Below, in pieces: positions 42,383 through 49,454 of a DNA stretch of 64,000 nt. Made by a program: the position numbers and the translations under genes. Each line of letters opens with the position of its first letter. Position 1 is the first letter of the stretch. Below the pieces are notes generated by a model that saw only the letters and a program-made list of their open reading frames with translations, was not told the origin of the DNA and did not search any database. This DNA is from Plantactinospora alkalitolerans (GTDB taxonomy: Bacteria; Actinomycetota; Actinomycetes; Mycobacteriales; Micromonosporaceae), in contig NZ_JADPUN010000422.1 of assembly GCF_015690345.1 (NCBI RefSeq), positions 95,353 to 159,352 of the forward strand. The letters run 5' to 3'.

Positions 42383-42657
42383 CAGCTGATCTCCTTGCGG
42401 TATTCCGCCAGCCACGTGTCGACCTGACGACGGCTGCCGGGGGAGAGAAGGTCGGCGGCGAGATCGCCGTCCAGGTCGGTGACGGTGACGAGACGATTGA
42501 GGATCTTGGCTGCGGAAGTGAGCAGCCGGGACGACTTCGGCGTGATTCCGTAGCGGCGCATATGGGCGCGCACCTCGGCGGTACGGCCGGTCATGTAGCC
42601 AACGAAGCACCCCGTGGCGACACACAGGACGCAGACGAGGAAGACGACGGCGGCCAT
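42382..42657 (-). CDS. Small membrane protein
   Basis: A 91-residue protein: one N-terminal membrane helix (AVVFLVCVLCVATGCFVGYM) and a basic helical tail (AEVRAHMRRYGITPKSSRLL, GSRRQVDTWLAEYRKE). ATGA overlap with the exonuclease gene; its stop abuts the SPFH start. Perhaps a partner of the SPFH protein. Confidence 0.65.
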   Translation of the reverse strand: MAAVVFLVCVLCVATGCFVGYMTGRTAEVRAHMRRYGITPKSSRLLTSAAKILNRLVTVTDLDGDLAADLLSPGSRRQVDTWLAEYRKEIS

Positions 42658-43271
42658 CAGGACGTCTCCCCGCACGGGCTGCCGATCGCCTGGTACACGG
42701 CCCACATCCACTCGCAGTCGCCGAGCGCGGTGTGCCGGTCGAAGTCGGCCGGGTCGACCCCGACCGCCAGCGACAAGGTGTCCGACTTGATCTGTTCGGG
42801 CAGCGGTAGACCCTTGGCCACCAGCCAACCCAGAACCATGCTCGGCACGTCCATCGGGTGGTAGTGCCAGGTCGGCTTGATGCCCCACAGGGACATCCGG
42901 TACTGGATCCGCACCATGTCGAATCCGACGTTGGACCCCCACATCACGGTCCGGCCGGCGGTTTCCTCGGCCACGGCCCGCCAGACCTGCCCCTCGCGGT
43001 ACAGCACCGGCGCCGGGCCGGCCGGCGGCTGGTACCGCTCGCCGGCAGGGTGCCGTTCATGGAACCGCCCAATGCGCAGGGCTTCCGGGTCGGCCCGGTC
43101 CAGGTTCAGGTCGTACTGGTGAATCAGCCACTGCCGCCGTACGACGCCGTCGTGGCGGGGCAGCAGCAGAGCCACCTCCCATGCCCGACAGTCGAATTCG
43201 GCGTCGTGCTCCGGGAGGCCCGGTAGCTCCAGGGAAGTGGTCTCCGTGTCGAGGAAGCCGATCGGGCCCAT
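42657..43271 (-). CDS. DnaQ-like 3'-5' exonuclease
   Basis: A 204-residue protein with the DEDD motifs: FLD8TE10TT at the start, GSNVGFDMVRI in the middle and HTALGDCEW near the end. Two-metal 3'-5' exonuclease of the RNase T/DnaQ fold, here a stand-alone proofreading or DNA-processing enzyme. No phage polymerase is visible in the window, so it may serve the host replisome. The ATG is 1 bp from the lipoprotein stop. Confidence 0.8.
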   Translation of the reverse strand: MGPIGFLDTETTSLELPGLPEHDAEFDCRAWEVALLLPRHDGVVRRQWLIHQYDLNLDRADPEALRIGRFHERHPAGERYQPPAGPAPVLYREGQVWRAVAEETAGRTVMWGSNVGFDMVRIQYRMSLWGIKPTWHYHPMDVPSMVLGWLVAKGLPLPEQIKSDTLSLAVGVDPADFDRHTALGDCEWMWAVYQAIGSPCGETS

Positions 43272-43272
43272 G

Positions 43273-43590
43273 TCAGCGGCCCGCCTTCTTCTTGCTGGGT
43301 GTCGGCGTCGGCCCGGCCGGGGTGGACTTCGGCTCGGAGGCCGGCGTCCACCCGGGCGGCGGCTTGGTCTTGTTCGCCTTCACCCACGACCACGGCACGA
43401 ACTTGCCGTTGACGATCCGGCCGCAGTCCGGGGTCTTGTTGACCTTCTTGTCGCCGGCGTCGCAGTCCGACACGTCGGGAGCCTCGATCTCGACGCCTGC
43501 GTCTGGTGCCGGGCTGTCGCAGCCGAACGCGCCGAGAGCCAGGCCGGCGGCCAGGGCGACGGCGATCGGCGCCCGCATCAGCGCGTTCAC
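43273..43590 (-). CDS. Phage-encoded lipoprotein
   Basis: A 105-residue protein with signal peptide and lipobox: IAVALAAGLALGAFGC, Cys24 to be lipidated. The mature part has CDAGDKKVNKTPDCGRIV (two Cys likely bridged), FVPWSWVKANKTK and a Pro/Thr/Lys-rich tail. It should sit on the outer face of the membrane. Lipoproteins made by prophages often block superinfection, a plausible but unproven role. It overlaps the clamp-like gene stop/start. Confidence 0.75.
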   Translation of the reverse strand: MNALMRAPIAVALAAGLALGAFGCDSPAPDAGVEIEAPDVSDCDAGDKKVNKTPDCGRIVNGKFVPWSWVKANKTKPPPGWTPASEPKSTPAGPTPTPSKKKAGR

Positions 43591-44246
43591 GCCGCGCCAC
43601 CGACGCCCGCCAGGGCCTCCTTGGCGATCGCGTCCTCGTCGGCGGCCTTCTCGGCCACCTCGGGCTCGATCGGGTGCCGCGAGAAAGCGGTTACGGGGCC
43701 GATCGTCGACCGGACGCCTCGCTCGTACGGGTCGAACTGGACCTGCATCTCGCTGCGCTTCGCGACGGCGGCGAGCGCGATCAGCGCCGACGGGTCCATC
43801 CGGACCGGCTCCCCGAACTGGGGTGCGCCGAGGTCAGCGAAGACCTCGCACGTCTTGGGCGGGTTGTGCTCGATCTCGCTGGTGTAGCCGTACGACTTGG
43901 CGGGCACGCCCTCGTCGGCGTTCCCGGCGCGGCGGATCCGGAGGGTGTTGAAGCCGATCTCGACGTCGAGTGGGGTGTGCTGGGTGTTCGCGCCCTTCAG
44001 CTCGAACGTGTCGATGATCTCCTTGACCTTGGCGTTCGGGAGCAGAATCTCCCCCGGCGCGTCGTCGACCGGAACTGACTCCCAGGTGGCGACCGCGCCG
44101 TAGCTGGTTGCGTAGGCGGAGATGTGCAGCTGGGTGCCGGTCCATGCGATGCGGACCAGGGCGTTGTCGCGGTCGATTCGGCTGCTGGGGGCGAATGCGC
44201 GGATGTAACACAGTCGGCTGATCAAGTCGTACGTCTCGATGATCAT
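43587..44246 (-). CDS. Sliding-clamp-like protein (first)
   Basis: A 219-residue protein. Two similar halves follow the clamp pattern: strand pairs (ALVRIAWTGTQLHISAYATSYGA), a helix after PGEILLPNAKVKEIIDTFELKG, then LDVEIGFNTLRIRRAG. The second half has MDPSALIALAAVA, MQVQFDP, STIGPVTAFSRHPI, like the last clamp domain (FD, then MP). At two domains it is shorter than a bacterial DnaN monomer. It lies next to SSB, which fits a replication role. Fold recognition by eye only. Confidence 0.55.
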   Translation of the reverse strand: MIIETYDLISRLCYIRAFAPSSRIDRDNALVRIAWTGTQLHISAYATSYGAVATWESVPVDDAPGEILLPNAKVKEIIDTFELKGANTQHTPLDVEIGFNTLRIRRAGNADEGVPAKSYGYTSEIEHNPPKTCEVFADLGAPQFGEPVRMDPSALIALAAVAKRSEMQVQFDPYERGVRSTIGPVTAFSRHPIEPEVAEKAADEDAIAKEALAGVGGAA

Positions 44247-44307
44247 GTCGTTTTCCGATCAGGATGCTTGCTCGACAGCAAGGACTGGACGATTGTCGAT
44301 GGGTCGA

Positions 44308-44823
44308 TCAGAACGGAGGCTCGTCGTCGAAGTTGCCGGCGCCGGCCCGGGAGGTGTCCGCGGACGGCGCGGACGGCGCCGCCGTGGCCCACGGGTCCTC
44401 GTTGCCGCCGGCGTTGCCGCCGGCCGGCGCGCCGAACCCGCCGCTGCTGCCGCCGGAGCGCGACATCTTCTGCACCTTCGCCGTGGCGTACCGCAGCGAC
44501 GGTCCGATCTCGTCGACCTCCAACTCGATCACCGTGCGCTTCTCGCCCTCGCGGGTTTCGTACGAGCGCTGACGCAGCCGACCGGAAACGATCACCCGTG
44601 CACCGCGCTGCAGCGACTCGGCGACGTGCTCGGCGGCCTGCCGCCACACGGTGCAGGCGAGGAACAGCGGCTCGCCGTCCTTCCACTCGCCGGACGCCTT
44701 GTCCATGAACCGGGGCGTCGAGGCGACCCGGAACTTGGCGACGGCGGCGCCGGACGGGGTGAACCTCAATTCCGGGTCATCGCAAAGATTGCCGATGACG
44801 GTGATCGATGTGTCTCCGGCCAT
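44308..44823 (-). CDS. ssb: Single-stranded DNA-binding protein
   Basis: A 171-residue protein: an OB-fold ([81 protein letters not shown]) to about 110, a Gly/Ala-rich linker and the acidic tip DDEPPF used to recruit partner proteins. Coats ssDNA during phage replication and recombination. ATGA overlap with the upstream gene. Confidence 0.93.
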   Translation of the reverse strand: MAGDTSITVIGNLCDDPELRFTPSGAAVAKFRVASTPRFMDKASGEWKDGEPLFLACTVWRQAAEHVAESLQRGARVIVSGRLRQRSYETREGEKRTVIELEVDEIGPSLRYATAKVQKMSRSGGSSGGFGAPAGGNAGGNEDPWATAAPSAPSADTSRAGAGNFDDEPPF

Positions 44824-45095
44824 CAGTGGGCCTCCTTGTTGGTCGCGAACGGGTCTTCGGCAGGAGTGACGAGCAGGCAGAACTTCGTTGCCGACTCGTC
44901 GGGGCGGTCGATCGACCAGTAGTGCTCGACGACCCGCCATGTGGAGGTGGTCCACTGGGAGCGCCGGGTTGGTTCGACGTGCACGAGGGCGCCTACCGCG
45001 GGCGGCCCCGCCGGGTGGCTCAAGAAGACGCCAACGTGCTCGGGCTCGGCAGTGGTGCTGCTGACGTCGAAGACCTGGCAGTAAACGACGGCCAT
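44823..45095 (-). CDS. Hypothetical protein
   Basis: A 90-residue protein, beta-rich ([49 protein letters not shown]). Not recognised. Tightly coupled on both sides (TGATG and ATGA overlaps), so expressed with SSB and the small HTH gene. Confidence 0.65.
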   Translation of the reverse strand: MAVVYCQVFDVSSTTAEPEHVGVFLSHPAGPPAVGALVHVEPTRRSQWTTSTWRVVEHYWSIDRPDESATKFCLLVTPAEDPFATNKEAH

Positions 45096-45238
45096 CACTG
45101 GCCCTCCTTCTTGGCGGGGCAACGGCTGGGACGACCGCGCGTAATGGGTCCCCCAACGTGCCGCCATACGCGGCCGTCGGCGATGTCGCTGACCAAGCTC
45201 TGTGAGACGTCGAACTGGGTGCGGCTTTCGGTGTTCAC
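45095..45238 (-). CDS. Small HTH protein
   Basis: A 47-residue protein from GTG 45238: a helix-turn-helix-like [21 protein letters not shown], a motif also seen at the N-terminus of phage HNH/Cro-like proteins, then [10 protein letters not shown]. Its start overlaps the upstream stop (GTGA), and its TGA overlaps the next ATG. The couplings and composition support it despite its size. Confidence 0.6.
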   Translation of the reverse strand: MNTESRTQFDVSQSLVSDIADGRVWRHVGGPITRGRPSRCPAKKEGQ

Positions 45239-45396
45239 CGCGCACCTGCCTTCGGGCAGGGCTGAGCACCCGCGTGCAGCACGCCGTCACGGTCGCTGCG
45301 GATCGTCTGCGAGCACGCGGTGCACAGCGTCTGGCCGGGCAGAACCCGCGTCAGCGCCGGCTCCGCAATGTGCGACGGGTGCATGGCCTGTGTCAC
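45235..45396 (-). CDS. Small Cys-containing protein
   Basis: A 53-residue protein from GTG 45396. TLCTACSQTI and QPCPKAG give a CxxC and a later Cys, perhaps a zinc knuckle of the phage ribbon type. GTGA overlaps at both ends link it to the kinase-like and HTH genes. Function unknown. Confidence 0.6.
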   Translation of the reverse strand: MTQAMHPSHIAEPALTRVLPGQTLCTACSQTIRSDRDGVLHAGAQPCPKAGAR

Positions 45397-45953
45397 GACC
45401 GGACCTCCGTCCGCGCTCCGCGCAACCAGGACGCGCCCGCGAACACCTCGGGGATCGGGTCGTACACGGTGACCCGACCGTCGACGTCGACCCAGCAGGT
45501 GAAGTTGAACCCGTCTGCCGGCACGCCGGGCGGCAAGTCGCGGTCGATGGTCTCCCGCATTTCCTCAATCTTTTCGCGGGGTACGCGCCGGTTCGCAGGA
45601 CGTTCGGCGTTGCGTACCACGCAGACGTCGAGTGGGGTGGTGAACACGATCGCGACTGTCGGAATTGGGTTCGGGTGTTGCTTGGCGGCGGCGAGCGCCG
45701 ACAGCCGATCAACCCGTTTCGCGCTGGTGTTGTCGAGGACGGTGGTCCGCCGGAACGCGCACCGGCCGGCCAGCAGTGGGTGCATGATCGACACCGCGTA
45801 CTCGGTGGCGCGCTGGTTGCCGGGGTCGCCGCAGATCCGCTCGCGCTCGATGTCGAGGCTGACAATGTCCTCGGAGTAGAAGTGGCGACGAGCGAACGTG
45901 GACTTGCCGCAGCCGGGCGGGCCGATGAGGACGTTCAGGCTGGAAATGTTCAT
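45393..45953 (-). CDS. P-loop kinase, polynucleotide-kinase-like
   Basis: A 186-residue protein: Walker A GPPGCGKST (11-19), SLDIERERICGD, a lid-like region (RRVPREKIEEMRETI) and VAIVFTTPLDVCVVRNAER, the pattern of the AAA_33/T4 Pnk 5'-kinase domain. Such kinases phosphorylate nucleic acid 5' ends, for example in RNA repair. No ligase or phosphatase is visible nearby. Coupled to a small zinc gene (GTGA). Confidence 0.78.
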   Translation of the reverse strand: MNISSLNVLIGPPGCGKSTFARRHFYSEDIVSLDIERERICGDPGNQRATEYAVSIMHPLLAGRCAFRRTTVLDNTSAKRVDRLSALAAAKQHPNPIPTVAIVFTTPLDVCVVRNAERPANRRVPREKIEEMRETIDRDLPPGVPADGFNFTCWVDVDGRVTVYDPIPEVFAGASWLRGARTEVRS

Positions 45954-46459
45954 CGCGTTCCCTCCAGTTCTCCGCGCGAGACCGGAAGTTCCATGACGTG
46001 TCCGGCCCACCAGTCGGTCATGGCCCGCCCGCTGGCCGGGGCGATGACCGCTGTTGCGCCGCACGAGCAGGTAGCCCGCCAGGCAGTACCGTCGCCGAGC
46101 GCGGTGCCGTAGCCAGGAAGATGTCCGAGCGCCGCATGGCTGGGGCACATCGGCTCGTGCCCCGGCCGGATCCACCGGGGTCGACCCGGGTCGGGACTGA
46201 TGACGTCGTACGACATGGGGCAGCCGGGCCACACGCACCAGCGGAGGTGTTGCGGGTGCGGCGAGTACGCCTGGGCTGCCTGGGCGGCCAGGTCGATCCA
46301 CCACTCCTGCGAACTGGCAGGCAGCGCCGCCCATTCGCTGCGACCCCCGTCGGGCAGGTCGAGCGGCGCGTGGTATCCGAGGAACAGTGTCAGGCCGGCA
46401 CGGCGGGTGGGCGACATCATTGCCCACTCGTCGTCGACGATCGCCAGTCGGGCGCTCAC
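45950..46459 (-). CDS. Hypothetical Cys/Trp-rich protein
   Basis: A 169-residue protein with RWCVWPGCPMSYDV, EPMCPSHAALGHL and RATCSCGATAVIAP, giving three Cys pairs likely to bind zinc, and WWAGHVMELP at the end. GTG 46459 overlaps the upstream stop (GTGA), which fixes the start. Not recognised; nucleic-acid binding is possible. Confidence 0.65.
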   Translation of the reverse strand: MSARLAIVDDEWAMMSPTRRAGLTLFLGYHAPLDLPDGGRSEWAALPASSQEWWIDLAAQAAQAYSPHPQHLRWCVWPGCPMSYDVISPDPGRPRWIRPGHEPMCPSHAALGHLPGYGTALGDGTAWRATCSCGATAVIAPASGRAMTDWWAGHVMELPVSRGELEGTR

Positions 46460-46893
46460 CGCTCGACGTCCAGCGGGATTGCCGCGACGAGCACGGTGAT
46501 GGGCGTCCCGACTCCGTACAACTGCGCCCAGGATCGCGGGTAGGAGTCGCCGGTCAGTGGATTCCACAGGTCGCGATCTTCAACGCGCGCCCACAGGTGC
46601 CCGTCCGCGTCGAGGACGTATTTCACTGTCGTCGGTGGCGGGTTGTTCTCGTCGATCGGCAGTGCGACGGCGTGGCCCGCCGCGACGAGCTCCTGGAGGA
46701 CGGCGCGGACGGTGCCCCGGTCCACTTCCTTGTCGGCCTCGTGCAGCTTGTGGTAGGCCACCATCAGCGGCTGGCAGGTCAGCCGCGACCACGTGCTGGT
46801 TCGACCATTGAGCTGCTGGTTGCGCATCCACGCGTTGTGGACGACTGTCGCGAGCCGGTCAACCAGCGCCAGGGCGAAGGCGATGGCGCTCAT
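46456..46893 (-). CDS. RyR-domain-like protein
   Basis: A 145-residue protein. VDRLATVVHNAWMRNQQLNG, then CQPLMVAYHKLHEADKEVDRGTVRAVLQEL, resembles the RyR repeat (HxAWMxxK, HPxLVPYxxLPExxKxxDR). Such domains occur in phage proteins of unknown role. The C-terminal half (YVLDADGHLWARVEDRDLWNPLTGD) looks like a separate beta module. ATGA overlap with the upstream gene. Confidence 0.6.
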   Translation of the reverse strand: MSAIAFALALVDRLATVVHNAWMRNQQLNGRTSTWSRLTCQPLMVAYHKLHEADKEVDRGTVRAVLQELVAAGHAVALPIDENNPPPTTVKYVLDADGHLWARVEDRDLWNPLTGDSYPRSWAQLYGVGTPITVLVAAIPLDVER

Positions 46894-47294
46894 GCCGCGT
46901 TCGCCAGGTTCGCATCGGTCACGGCCGGCTGGGCGGCGGCGCGGCGGCGGTTGATGGCCCGGATCCACGCCGCCCGCAGCGGTTCGGCGTGCTCGGGCCA
47001 GACGGCGAAGCCGAGCCGGCTGGCGACCTTGTCGATGTCGAGCCGGTAGCGGGCCTCGTCCCCCGGGTCGCTGGCCGGGCGTACCTCGGCGAGCGCCGGG
47101 AGCTCCCAGAAGTCGCCGTACACCTGCCCGGCTACGCAGTCCGCGGTGCTCTGCAGGTCGAGCCGGTCCGGGTCGGTCAGCCACGGCCAGTCGGTCGGCC
47201 CGTGCTGGTCCAGGTGTTCGGCGCCGCGTTCGGCGAGCTCGTCGAAGGAGGGGAGCAGGGGCAACATCACGAGGCGATCAAGGGTGTCCAGCAT
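46890..47294 (-). CDS. Hypothetical protein
   Basis: A 134-residue helical protein (SFDELAERGAEHLDQHG, DIDKVASRLGFAVWPEHAEPLRAAWIRAINRRR). Not recognised. It shares single-base or 4-base overlaps with both neighbours in the early operon. Confidence 0.65.
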   Translation of the reverse strand: MLDTLDRLVMLPLLPSFDELAERGAEHLDQHGPTDWPWLTDPDRLDLQSTADCVAGQVYGDFWELPALAEVRPASDPGDEARYRLDIDKVASRLGFAVWPEHAEPLRAAWIRAINRRRAAAQPAVTDANLANAA

Positions 47295-47995
47295 CAGGCG
47301 GCTGCCTCTCTGGTGGCGGGGAAGATGTGCAGGGGGGCGGTTGGTGTCGGCCGGGTGGAGCGGGTCGGGCCGACCGGCTTGAAGTGGCCGCAGAAGTTCG
47401 CATCGACGCGGACAAATCCGCGACCGTGCGGGGCGTACCAGACATCGCCGGTGTTGCGGCCGAGCTTGAACCGGTTGACGACGTGCGGTGCGAGGTTGAC
47501 GTAGCCGAGCGGCAGGCTGCTCTTGGTGGCGAGCCGGTGAGACTCATGCAACTCGGCTTCCAGCTGTCCAATGAACCTCTCGTCGCTGCTGGTCGGCACA
47601 CGGACCGGGACGCGGGCGAGTTCGTCGTCGCGTTTGCGGACGATCAGCTCGGCTCCGACGGGAACGAGCTGGACGAGGTTGTCGACTTCCTTGAGCGCCT
47701 TGGCCAGCTCGGCGATGTCGACGGGGAGGATCCCGGCCAGCGGTAGGCCGGGGCCGTCGCCGTAGGTCTGGGCGGTGGCCTGCGCGGCTGTGCCGGTGTC
47801 GGAGGCGAATCCGACGAGTCGTTTGCCGGCGGTGGTCAGCCAGACGTAGCGGAGGGTGACGGCGGCGGTGCTGGATCCGGGGAAGGGAGCCAGTCGCCTC
47901 AGCAGCTTCACGAGCTCGTCCGCGCGTACCTGGACCGTGCCGGGCGGCAGCGCGGGCGTCGGGAAGTCGACCAGGGTCGGATCCGGGTCATTCAC
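47294..47995 (-). CDS. Sliding-clamp-like protein (second)
   Basis: A 233-residue protein. VQVRADELVKLLRRLAPF, YVWLTTAGKRLVGFASDTGTAAQ, LPVDIAELAKALKEVDNLVQL and VGAELIVRKRDDELARV follow the helix/strand order of a clamp domain. The second half ends with VNLAPHVVNRFKL and FVRVDANFCGHFKPV, like a terminal clamp domain. It is not obviously similar in sequence to the 43587-44246 protein. GTG start overlapping the upstream stop. Assignment by pattern only. Confidence 0.5.
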   Translation of the reverse strand: MNDPDPTLVDFPTPALPPGTVQVRADELVKLLRRLAPFPGSSTAAVTLRYVWLTTAGKRLVGFASDTGTAAQATAQTYGDGPGLPLAGILPVDIAELAKALKEVDNLVQLVPVGAELIVRKRDDELARVPVRVPTSSDERFIGQLEAELHESHRLATKSSLPLGYVNLAPHVVNRFKLGRNTGDVWYAPHGRGFVRVDANFCGHFKPVGPTRSTRPTPTAPLHIFPATREAAA

Positions 47996-48639
47996 GTCGA
48001 ACCTCCGGCAGCAGCAACAACTGACTTGACCGAGGTTATTCCCGGGCGATAACCCTTGTCAAGCCGCGGTGTGTCCGATTCCCGCCCTCGGGCGGTCGCC
48101 ACGGCCTTCAGCGGCCGGTGGACGGCCGCCGCGATCGCGGCGGCGAGCAGGAGCGCGTCGCCGAGCGCGAACGGCAGGCCGTCGACGAACGCCGTCGAAC
48201 GGTTGACCGGACGGACCTGGATCGGGCGACCTTCGCCGACCGGCGAGACGGTCCGGGAGCACTTCTTGCGCCACGCCGCCCGGATCGCGATCGACAGGTC
48301 CAGGGCGCCGGCCGCGGTGAAGACCCGGCCGCCGATGGACACCGCCGACACGACACGGTCTCGAAGACGCACCGGCGCCGCCGGTTCGACGACCAGCGGG
48401 TGACCGGTCGTGGCCCGCGCGGTGTACGGCAGCGTGATCCGCACGGCGTCGGCACGCACGGACGCCTCTACCCGATCCGGGTCCGCCGGCGCCCGCAACG
48501 GGCGCTCCCGCCACGGGTCACTGCCGTCGCCTGGCTGGTGGCTCTCGTCGCCAGGATGGTTCTCGTGGCCGGGGCGCTTCACGCAGGGCGTGGACCCGGA
48601 CAGGCGGATCGCTCCGCACTCGTCAAATGGTGAATTCAT
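47992..48639 (-). CDS. Hypothetical protein
   Basis: A 215-residue protein: an N-terminal Cys/His-containing stretch (FDECGAIRLSGSTPCVKRPGHENHPGD) like a degenerate zinc motif common in actinophage early genes, then a beta-rich middle (VRITLPYTARATTGHPLVVEPAAPVRL). Not recognised. Overlaps the XRE gene by 17 bases. Confidence 0.6.
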   Translation of the reverse strand: MNSPFDECGAIRLSGSTPCVKRPGHENHPGDESHQPGDGSDPWRERPLRAPADPDRVEASVRADAVRITLPYTARATTGHPLVVEPAAPVRLRDRVVSAVSIGGRVFTAAGALDLSIAIRAAWRKKCSRTVSPVGEGRPIQVRPVNRSTAFVDGLPFALGDALLLAAAIAAAVHRPLKAVATARGRESDTPRLDKGYRPGITSVKSVVAAAGGST

Positions 48640-48901
48640 CGATACCCAGCCCTTCGAGCAGGCGTATCACGGTGGTGAGGGTGGGAGGCTGCCGGCCGGA
48701 TTCCAGGCCGCTGATGACCGGCTGGGCAACACCGCTACGGGCCGCGAGGGCGTACTGGCTCAAGCCGGCAGCGAGTCGGGCACGGTAGAGACGCTGGACG
48801 GCAGCCCCGAGCCGAACCTCGACCGGGTCGGCGGCACGACCCGTGCGGCTGCCGGTCGCACCGGGGGCCGACGTGGGTCGCGGGTCAGATGGCGAGGTCA
48901 T
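48623..48901 (-). CDS. XRE-family regulator
   Basis: A 92-residue protein. Residues about 35-90 form a Cro/C1 helix-turn-helix (LYRARLAAGLSQYALAARSGVAQPVISGLE, then TLTTVIRLLEGLGIDEFTI). Its HTH ends with the same pattern as the next upstream protein (LGIHDLAI), so the two HTH domains are probably related. Overlaps that gene by 17 bases. Confidence 0.8.
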   Translation of the reverse strand: MTSPSDPRPTSAPGATGSRTGRAADPVEVRLGAAVQRLYRARLAAGLSQYALAARSGVAQPVISGLESGRQPPTLTTVIRLLEGLGIDEFTI

Positions 48902-49454
48902 GGATCCCCAGCTCCTCGGCGATCCGTAGCAGGGTGTCGACCTGCGGGAACGTCACCCCGCGTTCGATGTCGCTGAGATGGGACTGCGAGGTTCCCACCC
49001 GCTTCGCGAACTCGTCCTGAGTCCAGCCGTGAGCCTCCCGCGCCGTCCGCAGGACCGCCTGCAGCGCCCGCAGGCGCTCCGTGACGGTCCGCCTACGTTG
49101 CGGGGCGGCCAGGCGTGCTATCTCGCGGTCGACGTAACCGGAGAACAGGTCCGACGGGCGGATCACCGCGACGGTCAGCCCGAGGCGCCCGGCGGCGTCC
49201 AGCCACTCCTGCTGCGCCTTCGTCGGCTTCTCGCCCTCGCGCTTGAGCTCCCACAGCACGATCCCGCCCGGCCCCATGGCCACGATGTCGAAGAAGCCCT
49301 TCTGGCTCCTGCGGGAGTCGTAGGTGTGGTAGCACAGCAGGGCCCGCGCCTTGCATCGGGCGACGACGGCGTCCTGAAGCTCCGGTCGCTCTGTCATTGC
49401 CCAGGCCAGCTGCTCCTTGCCGGTGAGGCCCGCCGGAATATGCCTGCCCATCAC
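48885..49454 (-). CDS. VRR-NUC nuclease fused to XRE HTH
   Basis: A 189-residue protein. Residues about 25-95: ARALLCYHTYDSRRSQKGFFDIVAMGPGG, VLWELKREG and QQEWLDAAG give the VRR-NUC (PD-D/EXK) core with D, E and K in place. Residues about 120-188 form a Cro/C1 HTH (AREAHGWTQDEFAKRVGTSQSHLSDIE). VRR-NUC alone is common in phage recombination modules; the fused HTH could direct it to a site or regulate its own gene. The ATG overlaps the Gp3-like gene. Confidence 0.8.
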   Translation of the reverse strand: MMGRHIPAGLTGKEQLAWAMTERPELQDAVVARCKARALLCYHTYDSRRSQKGFFDIVAMGPGGIVLWELKREGEKPTKAQQEWLDAAGRLGLTVAVIRPSDLFSGYVDREIARLAAPQRRRTVTERLRALQAVLRTAREAHGWTQDEFAKRVGTSQSHLSDIERGVTFPQVDTLLRIAEELGIHDLAI

